A DNA stretch of 64,000 bases from Streptomyces sp. NBC_00442 (GCF_036014195.1 NZ_CP107918.1:5518001-5582000); one strand, 5' to 3'; shown: positions 50,930 to 59,964, numbered from the stretch's first letter. Notes: a model not told the origin generated them from the sequence alone. Made by a program: numbers and translations.

Positions 50930-52342
50930 GTGCCGTCCGTGCCGTCCGTGCCGTCCGAGGCGTCCGAGGCGGGCCGGCGGTTCGTCGTCGAGGCCGACGG
51001 CGGCTCCCGGGGCAACCCGGGACCCGCCGGCTACGGCGCGGTCGTCCTCGACCCGACGACCGGCGAGACGCTCGCCGAGGCCGCCGAATTCATCGGTGTC
51101 GCCACGAACAACGTCGCCGAGTACAAGGGGCTCATCGCCGGCCTGCGCGCCGCGCGCGAGCTAGACCCGGCCGCGCGGGTGCGGGTCCGCATGGACTCCA
51201 AGCTCGTCGTCGAGCAGATGTCGGGCCGCTGGAAGATCAAGCACCCGGACATGAAGCCGCTCGCCGCCGAGGCGGGGCGGATCCTGCCGCCCTCGCAGGT
51301 GACGTACGAGTGGATCCCGCGCGAGCGCAACAAGCACGCGGACCGGCTCGCCAACGAGGCGATGGACGCGGGCAAGCGGGGGCAGCGCTGGGAGCCCTCG
51401 GCGTCCACGGCCGACCTCTCGGCTTCGGCCGACGCGGCTGCGGCGCGCGTGGTCGGGGACCAGGCGGCGGGTGCGGCCAGGGCACGGGCGGCGCTTGCGG
51501 GAGCGGGTGCGGTGACTTCGGAGGCGGAGGCGGAGGCGCAGGCGGAGGCAGGGCCGGCGTCGGTTGTGGTGCCGGTTCCGGCGGGCGGGGCGGCCGGGCG
51601 TGGCGCTTCGGCGTCGGCGCGCGTACTCCCGACTCCCCTACCGGACAAGCCTGTTGAGACCGCCTCGGCATCGGTCTCGTCCTCCGCTACCGTCGGCTGG
51701 GGTGCCTCAGCCGATCTGGGTGCGCCCGCCACGTTCGTCCTGCTGCGGCACGGCGAGACGGCGCTCACCCCCGCGAAGCGGTTCTCCGGCAGCGGGGGAA
51801 CCGACCCCGAGCTCTCGGCGGTCGGGCGCGGCCAGGCCGAACGGGCCGCCGCGGCCTTCGCCGAGCGTGGCACCATCGAGGTGATCGTCTCGTCCCCGCT
51901 GCGCCGGTGCCGGGAGACCGCGGCCGCGGTGGCGGGCCGCCTCGGGCTCGACGTGCACATCGAAGAGGGACTGCGCGAAACGGACTTCGGGGCGTGGGAG
52001 GGGCTCACCTTCGCCGAGGTGCGGGCCCGCTACCCGGACGACCTGGACGCCTGGCTGGCCTCCGCGAAGGCTGCCCCGACCGGCGGCGGCGAGAGCTTCG
52101 CCACGGTGGCGCGGCGGGTCGCCGCGGCCCGGGACCGGCTCGTCGCCGCGCACCCCCGGCGCACGGTGCTCGCGGTGACCCATGTGACCCCGATCAAGAC
52201 CCTGGTCAGGCTGGCCCTGGGGGCGCCGCCCGAGTCCCTGTTCCGGATGGAACTCTCGGCGGCATCGGTCTCGGCGGTGGCGTATTACGGGGACGGCAAC
52301 GCGTCGGTACGGCTGTTGAACGACACGGGGCACCTGCGGTAG
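50930..52342 (+). CDS. bifunctional RNase HI / histidine phosphatase
   Basis: This 470-residue fusion has an N-terminal RNase H fold (EADGGSRGNPGPAGYGAVV, catalytic Asp/Glu in NNVAEYKGLIAGL and RMDSKLVVEQM) that degrades RNA in RNA-DNA hybrids. An Ala/Glu-rich linker (about 150-255) follows, then a phosphoglycerate-mutase-like histidine phosphatase (LLRHGETALTPAKRFSG, SSPLRRCRETA, VTHVTPIKTLVRLAL). In mycobacteria the same fusion (Rv2228c) joins RNase H to an alpha-ribazole phosphatase (CobC-like). GTG 50930 immediately follows the zinc-ribbon stop (TAAGTG); VPS repeats form the head. The linker is unusually long and low in complexity. Confidence 0.93.
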   Translation: MPSVPSVPSEASEAGRRFVVEADGGSRGNPGPAGYGAVVLDPTTGETLAEAAEFIGVATNNVAEYKGLIAGLRAARELDPAARVRVRMDSKLVVEQMSGRWKIKHPDMKPLAAEAGRILPPSQVTYEWIPRERNKHADRLANEAMDAGKRGQRWEPSASTADLSASADAAAARVVGDQAAGAARARAALAGAGAVTSEAEAEAQAEAGPASVVVPVPAGGAAGRGASASARVLPTPLPDKPVETASASVSSSATVGWGASADLGAPATFVLLRHGETALTPAKRFSGSGGTDPELSAVGRGQAERAAAAFAERGTIEVIVSSPLRRCRETAAAVAGRLGLDVHIEEGLRETDFGAWEGLTFAEVRARYPDDLDAWLASAKAAPTGGGESFATVARRVAAARDRLVAAHPRRTVLAVTHVTPIKTLVRLALGAPPESLFRMELSAASVSAVAYYGDGNASVRLLNDTGHLR

Positions 52343-52383
52343 CTGGGCTGGGCTGGGCTGAGCTGGGCTGAGCGGAGCTGGGA
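52342..52383 (+). repeat. GCTGGGCTGA pentamer-type tandem repeat
   Basis: About eight units of GCTGG or GCTGA directly follow the RNase H/phosphatase stop. They lie in a 210-bp gap that also has a degraded copy of the GCGTAGTTTCCCCGCG core at about 52498. Confidence 0.65.
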
Positions 52384-52553
52384 TGGGCGCCGGGCGGGTG
52401 GGCGCGTGGGTCCTCGGGCGCGGGTTCGCGGGGGTTGCTCGCGCCGCTCCTCGCGCCCCGCGCAACCTGTCTTCGGGTGTGGGCCGAGTGGGGCGGTCGC
52501 GTAGTTTCCCCGCGTCCCTTTCGGGGCCCAACCCCCTTGGTGGGCAGGGGAGT

Positions 52554-53207
52554 TCAGCCTCGCAATGCTGCCGCCTCGCGGGCCAGCGATACGATGCGGG
52601 GCCAGTCGCGGGCGGCTATCGCGTCCGCGGGGAGCATCCATGTGCCGCCCACGCAGCCCACGTTCGGCAGGGCCAGGTACGAGGGGGCCGAGGCGAGCGA
52701 GATGCCGCCGGTCGGGCAGAAGCGGGCGCGGGGGAGCGGGGCGGAGAGCGACCTGAGGTAGGCCGTGCCGCCCGCCGCCTCCGCCGGGAAGAACTTCATC
52801 TCCGTTACGCCGCTTTCGAGCAGCGCCACCACCTCCGAGGCCGTCGAGACTCCGGGCAGGAACGGCACGCCCGACGCCTTCATCGCGTCCAGCAGTGCGG
52901 GGGTCCAGCCCGGACTCACCAGGAAGCGGGCGCCCGCCTCGACGGCGTCGGAGACCCCGGCCGGCGTGGTCACCGTGCCCGCCCCGACCACCGCGCCCGG
53001 CACCTGCTCCGCCACGGCCCGGATGGCGTCGAGCGCGGCGGGGGTGCGCAGGGTCACCTCGATCGCGGGCAGTCCGCCCGCCACGAGCGCCCGCGCGAGC
53101 GGCACGGCGTCGGCGACGTCGTCGATGACCACGACCGGCAGGACGGGGGCGAGGTCCAGGACGGACGCGGGCGCGGGGACGGGGGAGGGCATGGCTGAGG
53201 GCGTCAT
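52554..53207 (-). CDS. eda: KDPG/KHG aldolase
   Basis: This 217-residue class I aldolase has the catalytic Glu in PAIEVTLRTPAAL, GAGTVTT, FLVSPGWTP, the Schiff-base Lys in VTEMKFFPAEAAGG and PTGGISLASAP, the full set for 2-keto-3-deoxy-6-phosphogluconate aldolase of the Entner-Doudoroff or uronate pathways. It cleaves KDPG to pyruvate and glyceraldehyde 3-phosphate. No dehydratase (Edd) or kinase is beside it. ATG at 53207 or 53192 could start it. It is monocistronic between repeats and yaaA. Confidence 0.9.
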   Translation of the reverse strand: MTPSAMPSPVPAPASVLDLAPVLPVVVIDDVADAVPLARALVAGGLPAIEVTLRTPAALDAIRAVAEQVPGAVVGAGTVTTPAGVSDAVEAGARFLVSPGWTPALLDAMKASGVPFLPGVSTASEVVALLESGVTEMKFFPAEAAGGTAYLRSLSAPLPRARFCPTGGISLASAPSYLALPNVGCVGGTWMLPADAIAARDWPRIVSLAREAAALRG

Positions 53208-53285
53208 GGGCCCATCCTGCCGGGGGTCTGCGGAGCATGCAACGAGCGTTGCGCATGATGCAACAGTTCGCTGGGCTCGTCGGTT

Positions 53286-54086
53286 CTAGTGGATCTGCGT
53301 CACGATCACGTCCAGGGACCAGGCCCGGCCCGGCTTGGCCGGAGGCTCGGCCTCCACGGTGTAGCCGAGTGCGCCCAGGACCTCCACGAGTTCGGCCGGG
53401 TCGGCGGGTGTCGCGCCCGCGGTGAGCAGATCGCGCACGAGCCGGCCCTTGGTCGCCTTGTTGAAGTGGCTGACGACCGAGCGCTTCTCCACTCCGTCGA
53501 CGACCTGCGCGTGCAGCACCCGTACGGTGGCGGTGCGCCCGGCCACGGCACCCTTGGGCTTCCACGCGGCGGCGTACGCGGAGGAGCGCAGATCGAGGAC
53601 GAGGCCCGTGCCCGCGGCCTCGGTCATGACCGGGTCCATCACGGTCCGCCAGTACGCCCCGAGCGCCCCGAGACCGGGCAGCTTCACGCCCATCGAGCAG
53701 CGGTAGGAGGGAATCCGGTCGCCGGTGTGCACGGCGCCCCACAGCCCCGAGAAGACCAGCAGCGTCTTCGCGGCCCGGCGCTTGGCGGCGGCGTCGAGGG
53801 TGGCGAGGCCGAGGGCGTCGTACAGCACGCCGGTGTAGATCTCGCCGGCCGGGCGGGTGCCCGCCGTGCGCAGCTCGATGTTCTTGGCGACCTCGCCGCG
53901 CAGACCCTCGCTCAGCCCCAGTACGTCGCGTGCCTTGTCCTCGTCGGCGACGCACAGTTCGACGAGCTCGTCGAGGACGGCGGCGCGGGCGGGCGCGAGG
54001 CCCGGCAGGGACAGCGACTCCGCCTTCAGCGGCGCTCCGCGACCCGAAGCGGCCTTTCCTTCGGAGGGCGGCAACAGCACCAGCAC
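53286..54086 (-). CDS. yaaA: YaaA-family peroxide stress protein
   Basis: This 266-residue protein starts MLVLLPPSEGKAASG. Other family marks are GEIYTGVLYDALG, LLVFSGLWGAVHTGDRIPSYR, AYWRTVMDPVMTE and VVSHFNKATKGRLVRDLL. YaaA lowers free iron during hydrogen peroxide stress in E. coli and binds DNA through a helix-hairpin-helix. Length and motifs are complete. It is transcribed toward the aldolase with a 78-bp gap; no OxyR-type site was noticed. Confidence 0.92.
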   Translation of the reverse strand: MLVLLPPSEGKAASGRGAPLKAESLSLPGLAPARAAVLDELVELCVADEDKARDVLGLSEGLRGEVAKNIELRTAGTRPAGEIYTGVLYDALGLATLDAAAKRRAAKTLLVFSGLWGAVHTGDRIPSYRCSMGVKLPGLGALGAYWRTVMDPVMTEAAGTGLVLDLRSSAYAAAWKPKGAVAGRTATVRVLHAQVVDGVEKRSVVSHFNKATKGRLVRDLLTAGATPADPAELVEVLGALGYTVEAEPPAKPGRAWSLDVIVTQIH

Positions 54087-54232
54087 GGCGGTTCTCCTTC
54101 GTGGCGTACGGGGGGGGAGGGGGTGCGGCCCCTCGCGCCAGCGTAGCGCTGCGCTGTGCTTGACCAGGCCTTGAGCCTGCCAGGGCCGGGCGATGCGCCC
54201 GGCACCCCACGGTGCTCCGCCCCGGGCCCCGC

Positions 54233-54445
54233 CCCCGGGCCCTCCTCAAGCGCCGGAGGGGCTGGATTCTCCCCCCGGGGTGGTGTGGTGCGCCCGGCAT
54301 CCCTCGGGGCTCCGCCTCGGGCCCCGCTCCTCAAGCGCCGGAGGGGCTGGATTCGCGGGGTGGTGTGGTGCGCCCGGCACTCCTCGGGGCTCCGCCCGGG
54401 GCCCGGCCCCTCAAGTGCCGGAGGGGCTGGATTTGCCTCCCCCTC
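54233..54445. repeat. three copies of a CTCAAGCGCCGGAGGGGCTG module
   Basis: The core CTCAAG(C/T)GCCGGAGGGGC appears at 54246, 54331 and 54411, each followed by GGATT and a GGTGTGGTGCGCCCGGC plus CTCGGGGCTCCGCC segment. The units are 80-85 bp long. The core is the reverse complement of the CCGGCGCTTGAGGACG element at 5061 and 47088, so it is the same family in inverted orientation. The rest of the 513-bp gap (54087-54599) shows no gene. Confidence 0.8.
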
Positions 54446-54599
54446 GGGGCTGGAGTGGTGCCCCCTCGCCGGAGTGGGCCCCCCGGGCCGGAGCGGTGTT
54501 CCCCGCGGGTGGGACGGGGCGGCCCGCGGTTCGGGGCGGCTCGGGGCTCCTCTGGGTTACGACGTGCCGCTCGCCGCCCCCAGGCCTACGCTCGGATGC

Positions 54600-56039
54600 A
54601 TGCCACGTCGTCTCCTCCATGTGCAGGGCGCCGCCGAGGCGCCATTGCGGGCCGCGTTGAGTGCGTTGCGGGTCTCGCTCGGTGTTCCCGAGGGGTTTCC
54701 GGCGGACGTCATGGCGGAGGCGGAGCGTGTCGCCGGTGCGCCCCGGGTGCCCGCCCACGACGCGACCGGCATCGAGCTCTTCACCATCGACCCGCCCACC
54801 TCCACCGACCTCGACCAGGCGATGCACCTGGAGCGCAGGGCGGGCGGGGGCTATCGCGTGCACTACGCCATCGCCGACGTCGCCGCGTTCGTCACGCCGG
54901 GCGGGGCCCTGGACGCCGAGGCGCACCGCCGCGTGACCACCCTGTACTTCCCGGACGGCAAGACCCCGCTGCACCCCACCGTCCTGTCGGAGGACGCGGC
55001 CAGCCTGCTCCCGGGGCGGACGCGCCCCGCGCTGCTCTGGCGGATCGACCTCGACGCGGACGGCGCCGCCACCGCCACCGATGTGCGCCGCGCCCTCGTC
55101 CGCAGCCGCGCCAAGCTCGACTACGAGGGCGTACAGAAGCAGATCGACTCCGGCACCGCACCCGAACCCCTGGCGCTGCTGCGGGACATCGGCATCCTGC
55201 GCGAGCAGCAGGAACTCGCCCGTGGCGGCATCTCGCTCAACGTGCCCGAGCAGGAGATCGTCGCGCACGACCACCACTACGACCTCACCTACCGCGCCCC
55301 CTTGCCCGCCGACGGCTGGAACGCCCAGATCTCCCTGCTCACCGGCATCGCGGGCGCCGAGCTGATGCTGGCGTACGGCACCGGGATCCTGCGCACCCTG
55401 CCCAGCGCCCCGGACGGGGCGGTCGCCCGGCTGCGCCGCTCGGCGCGGGCGCTGGGCATCGACTGGCCCCACCACGTCCCGTACGCGGCGGTCGTCCGCT
55501 CCCTCGACCCGCGCGAGCCGAACCACGCCGCCTTCCTCCAGGAGTGCACGTCCCTGCTGCGCGGCGCCGGGTACACCGTGTTCACCGGCGGCGCCGCGCC
55601 CGAACGCGCCGTGCACGCCGCGGTGGCCGCCCCGTACACCCATTGCACCGCCCCGCTGCGCCGCCTCGTGGACCGGTACGCCGGCGAACTGTGCCTGGCC
55701 GCGGTGGCGGGGCAGGAGCCGCCCGCGTGGGTGGCGGCCGCGCTCGACGCGGTGCCGAAGGAGATGGCCCGGGGCACGAGCCGCGCCAACACGGTGGAGC
55801 GCGAGAGCGTGGACATCGTGGAGGCGGCGCTGCTCAAGGACCGGGTGGGTGAGGTCTTCGACGCGACGGTCGTCGACGTGAAGGAACAGCAACCGACCGT
55901 CGGTACCGTGCACTTGACCGACCCCGCGGTCGTGGCCCGCATCGAGAGCAACGACAGCCTCCCGCTCGGCGAGCGGTTGCGGGTCCGCCTCACCCAGGCC
56001 GACCCCGGCACCGCGAAGGTCCTGTTCGCCCCGGCGTGA
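54600..56039 (+). CDS. RNB-domain exoribonuclease (RNase II/R family)
   Basis: This 479-residue protein has the RNB catalytic signature GIELFTIDPPTSTDLDQAMH, whose Asp cluster binds magnesium, followed by YRVHYAIADVAAFV, TTLYFPDGKTPLHPTVLSE, YTHCTAPLRRLVDRY and a C-terminal S1-like strand region. Actinobacterial members are shorter than E. coli RNase II and lack the N-terminal cold-shock domains. It degrades single-stranded RNA 3' to 5' processively. ATG 54600 is the start; the longer frame reads through the repeats. Confidence 0.9.
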   Translation: MPRRLLHVQGAAEAPLRAALSALRVSLGVPEGFPADVMAEAERVAGAPRVPAHDATGIELFTIDPPTSTDLDQAMHLERRAGGGYRVHYAIADVAAFVTPGGALDAEAHRRVTTLYFPDGKTPLHPTVLSEDAASLLPGRTRPALLWRIDLDADGAATATDVRRALVRSRAKLDYEGVQKQIDSGTAPEPLALLRDIGILREQQELARGGISLNVPEQEIVAHDHHYDLTYRAPLPADGWNAQISLLTGIAGAELMLAYGTGILRTLPSAPDGAVARLRRSARALGIDWPHHVPYAAVVRSLDPREPNHAAFLQECTSLLRGAGYTVFTGGAAPERAVHAAVAAPYTHCTAPLRRLVDRYAGELCLAAVAGQEPPAWVAAALDAVPKEMARGTSRANTVERESVDIVEAALLKDRVGEVFDATVVDVKEQQPTVGTVHLTDPAVVARIESNDSLPLGERLRVRLTQADPGTAKVLFAPA

Positions 56040-56043
56040 GCGC

Positions 56044-56694
56044 TCAGGCCGCCGCGGCCGCCCGCAGCGCCTTCACCAGCTCCGCCGACTCGTCCGCGTG
56101 GAAGCGCACGGTCCTCACCTCCCGCCGCCCGCCCAGAAGTCGTACGTAGGTGACGGGCTCGCTCAGCTCCACGGTGAGGGAGGTCTGGGAGCCGACGGCC
56201 AGGTCCAGGACGTTGTCCGAGGTCTGCGCGCCCGCGCCCTGGAACCTCAACTCGCCGCGGACGCGGACTATGTGGTCCAGCGGGACGACCAGATCGATCC
56301 GGGCGCCGGCGCGCAGCCGCAGGGTGTCCGGCGTCAGCACGTGCGGCCGGGTCACGGCCGCGGCCTGCATGCCGAGCACCAGCAGGACCGTATAGAGGTC
56401 CAGGACGAACATCGCCGCGTGCACGGCCGGCCATGGGCGTACCAGGAATGACACCCCGGCCGTCTCGACGACGCAGACGAACGCCAGCCCGTACACCGTG
56501 GCGGCCTGCGGGCTCGCGTACCCGAACGCACGGTCCACCGGGCCCACTTGATGCCTGCGCCGGGTGATCCACAGGCCGAAGCTCTCGAACACCCGGGCCT
56601 CGTGGGCCAACAGCCGGAGCAACGGCTCCGGCAGGAGGCCGCGGCGCCGCGGGGCGTGGCGGGGGAGGTCGCGGCGCGGGAGGTCGTGGGTCAT
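56044..56694 (-). CDS. membrane protein of unknown function, MerR-coupled
   Basis: The 216-residue product starts MTHDLPRRDLPRHAPRRR. It has two central hydrophobic helices (AATVYGLAFVCVVETAGVSF, AAMFVLDLYTVLLVLGMQA) and a C-terminal soluble domain with strands (RLRAGARIDLVVPLDHIVRV, VTYVRLLGGRREVRTVRFHA) resembling PH-like or bPH domains. The start overlaps the stop of the MerR gene (ATGA), so regulator and membrane protein are co-translated. I know no function. It ends 4 bp from the RNB gene stop, convergent. Confidence 0.72.
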   Translation of the reverse strand: MTHDLPRRDLPRHAPRRRGLLPEPLLRLLAHEARVFESFGLWITRRRHQVGPVDRAFGYASPQAATVYGLAFVCVVETAGVSFLVRPWPAVHAAMFVLDLYTVLLVLGMQAAAVTRPHVLTPDTLRLRAGARIDLVVPLDHIVRVRGELRFQGAGAQTSDNVLDLAVGSQTSLTVELSEPVTYVRLLGGRREVRTVRFHADESAELVKALRAAAAA

Positions 56695-57527
56695 GGCGTC
56701 GTCCCGTTCGTCAGGGTCGCGACGCTGCGCATCGCTCGTCGGACCGCCTCCGCCTGGGCGGGCGCCAGGTCGGCGAGGAAGGCTTTGAGGACGCTCTGGC
56801 CGGCCGGGCCGGTGGTCGCCGGTGGACCTGATTGCCCGCCCGCGCCCGGATGTGCGCGCGCCTCCGGGTGCGCGGTGATCGCCTCGTCCGGATCGGGCGG
56901 AAGGCAGGCGGCGAGCGCCCGCGCCGCCTCGTCGACCCGGGGGTCGCACGGGTCCGCGTCCGCCAGCGCGTCGAGCAGGGCGTACACCTCGTGCGCGCGC
57001 TCGACGGCGCCCGGCGCCGCGGCCGTGCTCCGGACGGCACGCAGGAGCAGGTCCCGCTCCTCGGGAGCGGCGCCGGTCGTCATGAGAGTGAGCAGCTCGC
57101 GGTCCTTGGAGGCCATGGCCGAGCCGGTCGTATCCGTACCCAACGCGCCGAAAAGATCGGCCAGTTCGGGCGAGAACTCGTCGTCGGCCGACAGGGGTTT
57201 GTGCTCGGCCCGGACGAGGAGCGCGGCGAGCCGGGCCCGCCGGGCGGCGATCCGCGCCTCCTGGCGGGCCAGGTCGGCATCCAACTCGCGCAGGACCGCG
57301 GCCAGTTCGTTCCCGGCGTCGTCGGCGATCACGCCGCGCACCTCGTCGAGACCGAGCCCGAGTTCGGTGAGGCGGCGGATACGGGCGAGCGCGACGGCGT
57401 CCCGCACGGTGTACTGCCGGTAGCCGTTGGGCAGGCGGCCGGGTTCCGGCAGCAGCCCCAGCTGGTGGTAGTGCCTGACCGCTCGCGTGGTCACCCCGGT
57501 CAGTGCGGCGATCTCCGAGATCCGCAT
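56691..57527 (-). CDS. MerR-family transcriptional regulator
   Basis: This 278-residue protein has an N-terminal winged helix (MRISEIAALTGVTTRAVRHY, YRQYTVRDAVALARIRRL) and a dimerisation helix. The long C-terminal Ala-rich domain (about 110-278) has no TipAS or BmrR-like ligand fold that I can name. The DNA-binding head marks the drug/stress-sensing MerR class. It would bind the dyad at 57544-57564 and twist its own promoter. The downstream overlapping membrane protein is the likely co-regulated target. Confidence 0.9.
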   Translation of the reverse strand: MRISEIAALTGVTTRAVRHYHQLGLLPEPGRLPNGYRQYTVRDAVALARIRRLTELGLGLDEVRGVIADDAGNELAAVLRELDADLARQEARIAARRARLAALLVRAEHKPLSADDEFSPELADLFGALGTDTTGSAMASKDRELLTLMTTGAAPEERDLLLRAVRSTAAAPGAVERAHEVYALLDALADADPCDPRVDEAARALAACLPPDPDEAITAHPEARAHPGAGGQSGPPATTGPAGQSVLKAFLADLAPAQAEAVRRAMRSVATLTNGTTP

Positions 57528-57543
57528 GGCCTCATTAGAAACG

Positions 57544-57564
57544 TTGACGCCGCGGCAGAGTCAA
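57544..57564 (-). promoter_or_regulatory. putative MerR-type promoter/operator dyad
   Basis: Read on the minus strand, TTGACTCTGCCGCGGCGTCA is an imperfect dyad with TTGAC/GTCAA ends beginning at a TTGACT -35-like box, with TTTCTAAT about 18 bp further. It lies 17 bp before the MerR gene start, giving a very short leader. The long spacer with an embedded dyad is what MerR regulators act on. Confidence 0.5.
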
Positions 57565-57645
57565 GCCGTTGCCGCCGGGCGCATCGCGTCGTCAGGGGCT
57601 CGGCCGTCGTGTCGCGCCGCGGCGGGTAGCATGGTCGGCACGGCA

Positions 57646-58045
57646 GACGAGCCGGGCGGGCGGCCGCGTGGAGATCCTTCGGATCTTCCCGAGGAACGTC
57701 CGGGCTCCACAAGGCAGGGTGGTGGCCAACGGCCACCCGGGGTGACCCGCGGGACAGTGCCACAGAAAACAGACCGCCGGGGATTTCGGTCCCCGGTAAG
57801 GGTGAAACGGTGGTGTAAGAGACCACCAGCGCCTGAGGTGACTCAGGCGGCTAGGTAAACCCCACCCGGAGCAAGGTCAAGAGGGAGCACCCCGGTGCTC
57901 CTGCGCGGACGATCGAGGGCAGCCTGCCCGAGTCCGCGGGTAGACCGCACGAGGCCGGCGGCAACGCCGGTCCTAGATGGATGGCCGTCGCCCCGACGAC
58001 CGCGAGGTCCCGGGGTACAGAACCCGGCGTACAGCCCGACTCGTC
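57646..58045 (+). ncRNA. rnpB: RNase P RNA (type A)
   Basis: Conserved blocks are GAGGAACGTCCGGGCTCCA (P4/CR-I), CACAGAAAACAGACCGCC, GGTAAGGGTGAAACGGTGG, GTAAGAGACCACCAGC, GGTAAACCCCACCCGGAGCA, TAGATGGATGGCCG and GGGGTACAGAACCCGGCGTA (CR-V). The ends pair (GACGAG with CTCGTC), giving about 400 nt. It is the catalytic RNA that matures tRNA 5' ends. The gene stands between the MerR promoter and an unknown gene; ends are estimated within a few bases. Confidence 0.95.
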
Positions 58046-58283
58046 TGCTGCACCCGCCCTGACCAGGGATGACGCCTTGGTTGTGGCGGGATTTTTCATG
58101 CCGGAGCGCCGTGGAGCGCTGTGGAGCGCCGTGGAGTGCCGGGAAATGGTTCGGTTTCCTCGGGTTGCCGGGATACCTGTGCGGTCCGGATCGCCAGGAC
58201 ATGGCCGGGGATACGGGATTGGGACACGGCGGGATACTTTATGCATCCCGAGATCCAATGTATCGACTCAGGAGTGCCCGTCG

Positions 58284-59036
58284 ATGATCGTGATCAACCT
58301 TGGCCCCGAGCAGAGGGTCGACCCCGCCGACGACGACCTCGGACGGGACCGTACCGGCTACAGCTCCACCATGAGCCCGATCGCCCTGTACGACGCCGGT
58401 CACGGCGCCTGGCACCTTGGTGAGCGTGCCCACAAGGAGCGCTTCGCCCTCATGATCTTCGACGGCGCCGGGGTGCTCGCCGTCGAGATCGACCGCATCG
58501 AGCCGGTGCCGACCGGGACGGGCGGGAAGGCGAGCGGGCGGCGGTCCGTGATCCACGGCGAGATCCTCGCCGCGGGGCACCCCGTCCACGACGCCCACGT
58601 GGGCAAGCCCTCTCCGATCCCGCCGCAGCGCAACCCGATCGGGTACTACGACGCCGCGGCCGAGCAGGTCTCCTGCCTCTGCGGGTGCGGCGAGAAGATC
58701 CCCGCCGGCAAGGACTTCGTCCAAGGGCACGACCAGACCGCCGTGCGCGACCGGGTGAGCCAGATCGGCACGGTCAGGGACTTCATCGAGTGGTTCGACC
58801 GCGCTCATGGCGCCTGGCCGGACATCAACGTCATCCATGAACCGGTCACGTTGGACGGCACTGCGACCGGGGCCCCGGCCCGGATGCGGCACCGGTTGGG
58901 CTGCGATCACTTCCCCGTGGACGAATCCGGCCGCGTCCTCAACACTGCGCGCGCAGCCACCCGGCGCGAGCTGGAGACGCTTCGCCCGTGCAAGCACTGC
59001 GTCAGCACCTCGGCCAAGGCTGCGCGAGAGCGGTAA
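58284..59036 (+). CDS. hypothetical protein with Cys-rich CGCGEKI motif
   Basis: The 250-residue product starts MIVINLGPEQRVDPADD after a GGAGTGCCCGTCG ribosome site. Residues about 1-100 form a charged domain. Then SCLCGCGEKIPAGKDFVQGH resembles the zinc-knuckle-like motif found in some phage and mobile-element proteins, followed by TVRDFIEWFDRAHG. The C-terminus ends with RHRLGCDHFPVDESG and LRPCKHC, two more Cys pairs. I do not recognise the family. The upstream 238 bp after rnpB contain repeated GTGGAGCGC units (58109-58137). Position next to rnpB, a frequent integration neighbourhood, and the motif hint at a mobile origin; this is weak. Confidence 0.65.
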   Translation: MIVINLGPEQRVDPADDDLGRDRTGYSSTMSPIALYDAGHGAWHLGERAHKERFALMIFDGAGVLAVEIDRIEPVPTGTGGKASGRRSVIHGEILAAGHPVHDAHVGKPSPIPPQRNPIGYYDAAAEQVSCLCGCGEKIPAGKDFVQGHDQTAVRDRVSQIGTVRDFIEWFDRAHGAWPDINVIHEPVTLDGTATGAPARMRHRLGCDHFPVDESGRVLNTARAATRRELETLRPCKHCVSTSAKAARER

Positions 59037-59076
59037 CCGGGGGCGCCGGCAGGGCCGGGGGGTGGCACGGGCGGGT

Positions 59077-59964
59077 TCAGGCGATCGCGCGTGGGGCGGA
59101 AGACGCGTGCGCGGGGCGGGCCGGGAGGGGGTCGGGCAGGACCACCTGGACCAGGTAGGGCCGGCCCGCGACGGCGCCCGGGTCGTGGTCGAGCAGGACC
59201 GCCGCGGGTGACCAGCCGCCGGCGCGCAGGGCGTCGAAGGGGCGGGACCACTGGACGGGGGCCGTACGGGACGCGGACGGCGGGCACTCCTGGTCCGGGC
59301 GCACGGCGGGTACGGCCCGGAGGCGGCCGCGCAGCGCGCGGTCGACGGCGCGGTGGACGGCGGCGGAACGCACCGCCGCCGTGGCGATGACGGTCTCCCG
59401 GCCCGGGGCGAGGCGCAGCGCGCAGGCGGGCAGGGAGAGCAGCTCCGACACGTCGTGCACCACGAGGGTGCCGGACGCGCGCAGCGGTGCGACGGCGCAG
59501 CTCTCGCAGTCGGCCGGGTGGCAGGACCCGGAGCAGGCCGGGCGGAGGTCCAGGCGCGGGATCCGGAGACCGGGTGCGGTGAGCCGCTCGGCGATCACCG
59601 ACTCGCACTGCTGGGCGAGACCCTCCTCGACGGCGCTCAGCCAGGTGAACCCGGCCGCGGCGCCGACCGGCGGTCCCGCGGCCGTCCCGCCGGTCGCGGG
59701 CACATCCGGGGCGTGGACGCGGCGCAGTTCGCCCGTCACCAGGTCCATGCCCCAGCGTGCGCCCGGACCCCGGCCCGCGGCCGCACGGGCGGCGAGCGCG
59801 TCGAGCAGCGAGTCCATGTCGGCGGTCGTCCCGGCGAGCGCCGGGTCGGCCGCAGCCAGGGCGCGCACCCGCTCGGGGTCGGCCGCCGCGCCGCCCACCA
59901 CGGCGACGAAGGCCGCCCGCGCCTCCGCCTCGGTGGGGATGCGCCTTGGCTCCTCGCTGGTCAT
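59077..59964 (-). CDS. unrecognised protein at the end of the biosynthetic cluster
   Basis: This 295-residue soluble protein starts MTSEEPRRIPTEAEARAAF. An Ala-rich N-terminal helical part is followed by FTWLSAVEEGLAQQCESVIAE, a four-Cys element CSGSCHPADCESC (possible zinc site) and a core LRASGTLVVHDVSELLSLPA with AVRSAAVHRAVDRALRGRL. Some phrases loosely recall proteins of azole-forming (YcaO-associated) clusters, but I cannot assign it. It lies 68 bp downstream of the PPTase on the same strand, so it is plausibly the last gene of the NRPS-linked operon. Confidence 0.65.
   Translation of the reverse strand: MTSEEPRRIPTEAEARAAFVAVVGGAAADPERVRALAAADPALAGTTADMDSLLDALAARAAAGRGPGARWGMDLVTGELRRVHAPDVPATGGTAAGPPVGAAAGFTWLSAVEEGLAQQCESVIAERLTAPGLRIPRLDLRPACSGSCHPADCESCAVAPLRASGTLVVHDVSELLSLPACALRLAPGRETVIATAAVRSAAVHRAVDRALRGRLRAVPAVRPDQECPPSASRTAPVQWSRPFDALRAGGWSPAAVLLDHDPGAVAGRPYLVQVVLPDPLPARPAHASSAPRAIA

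Noticed and set aside
57843..58258. Minus- and plus-strand ORFs across 57487-58258
   Set aside because: They cover the RNase P RNA gene, whose conserved structural blocks explain the sequence.
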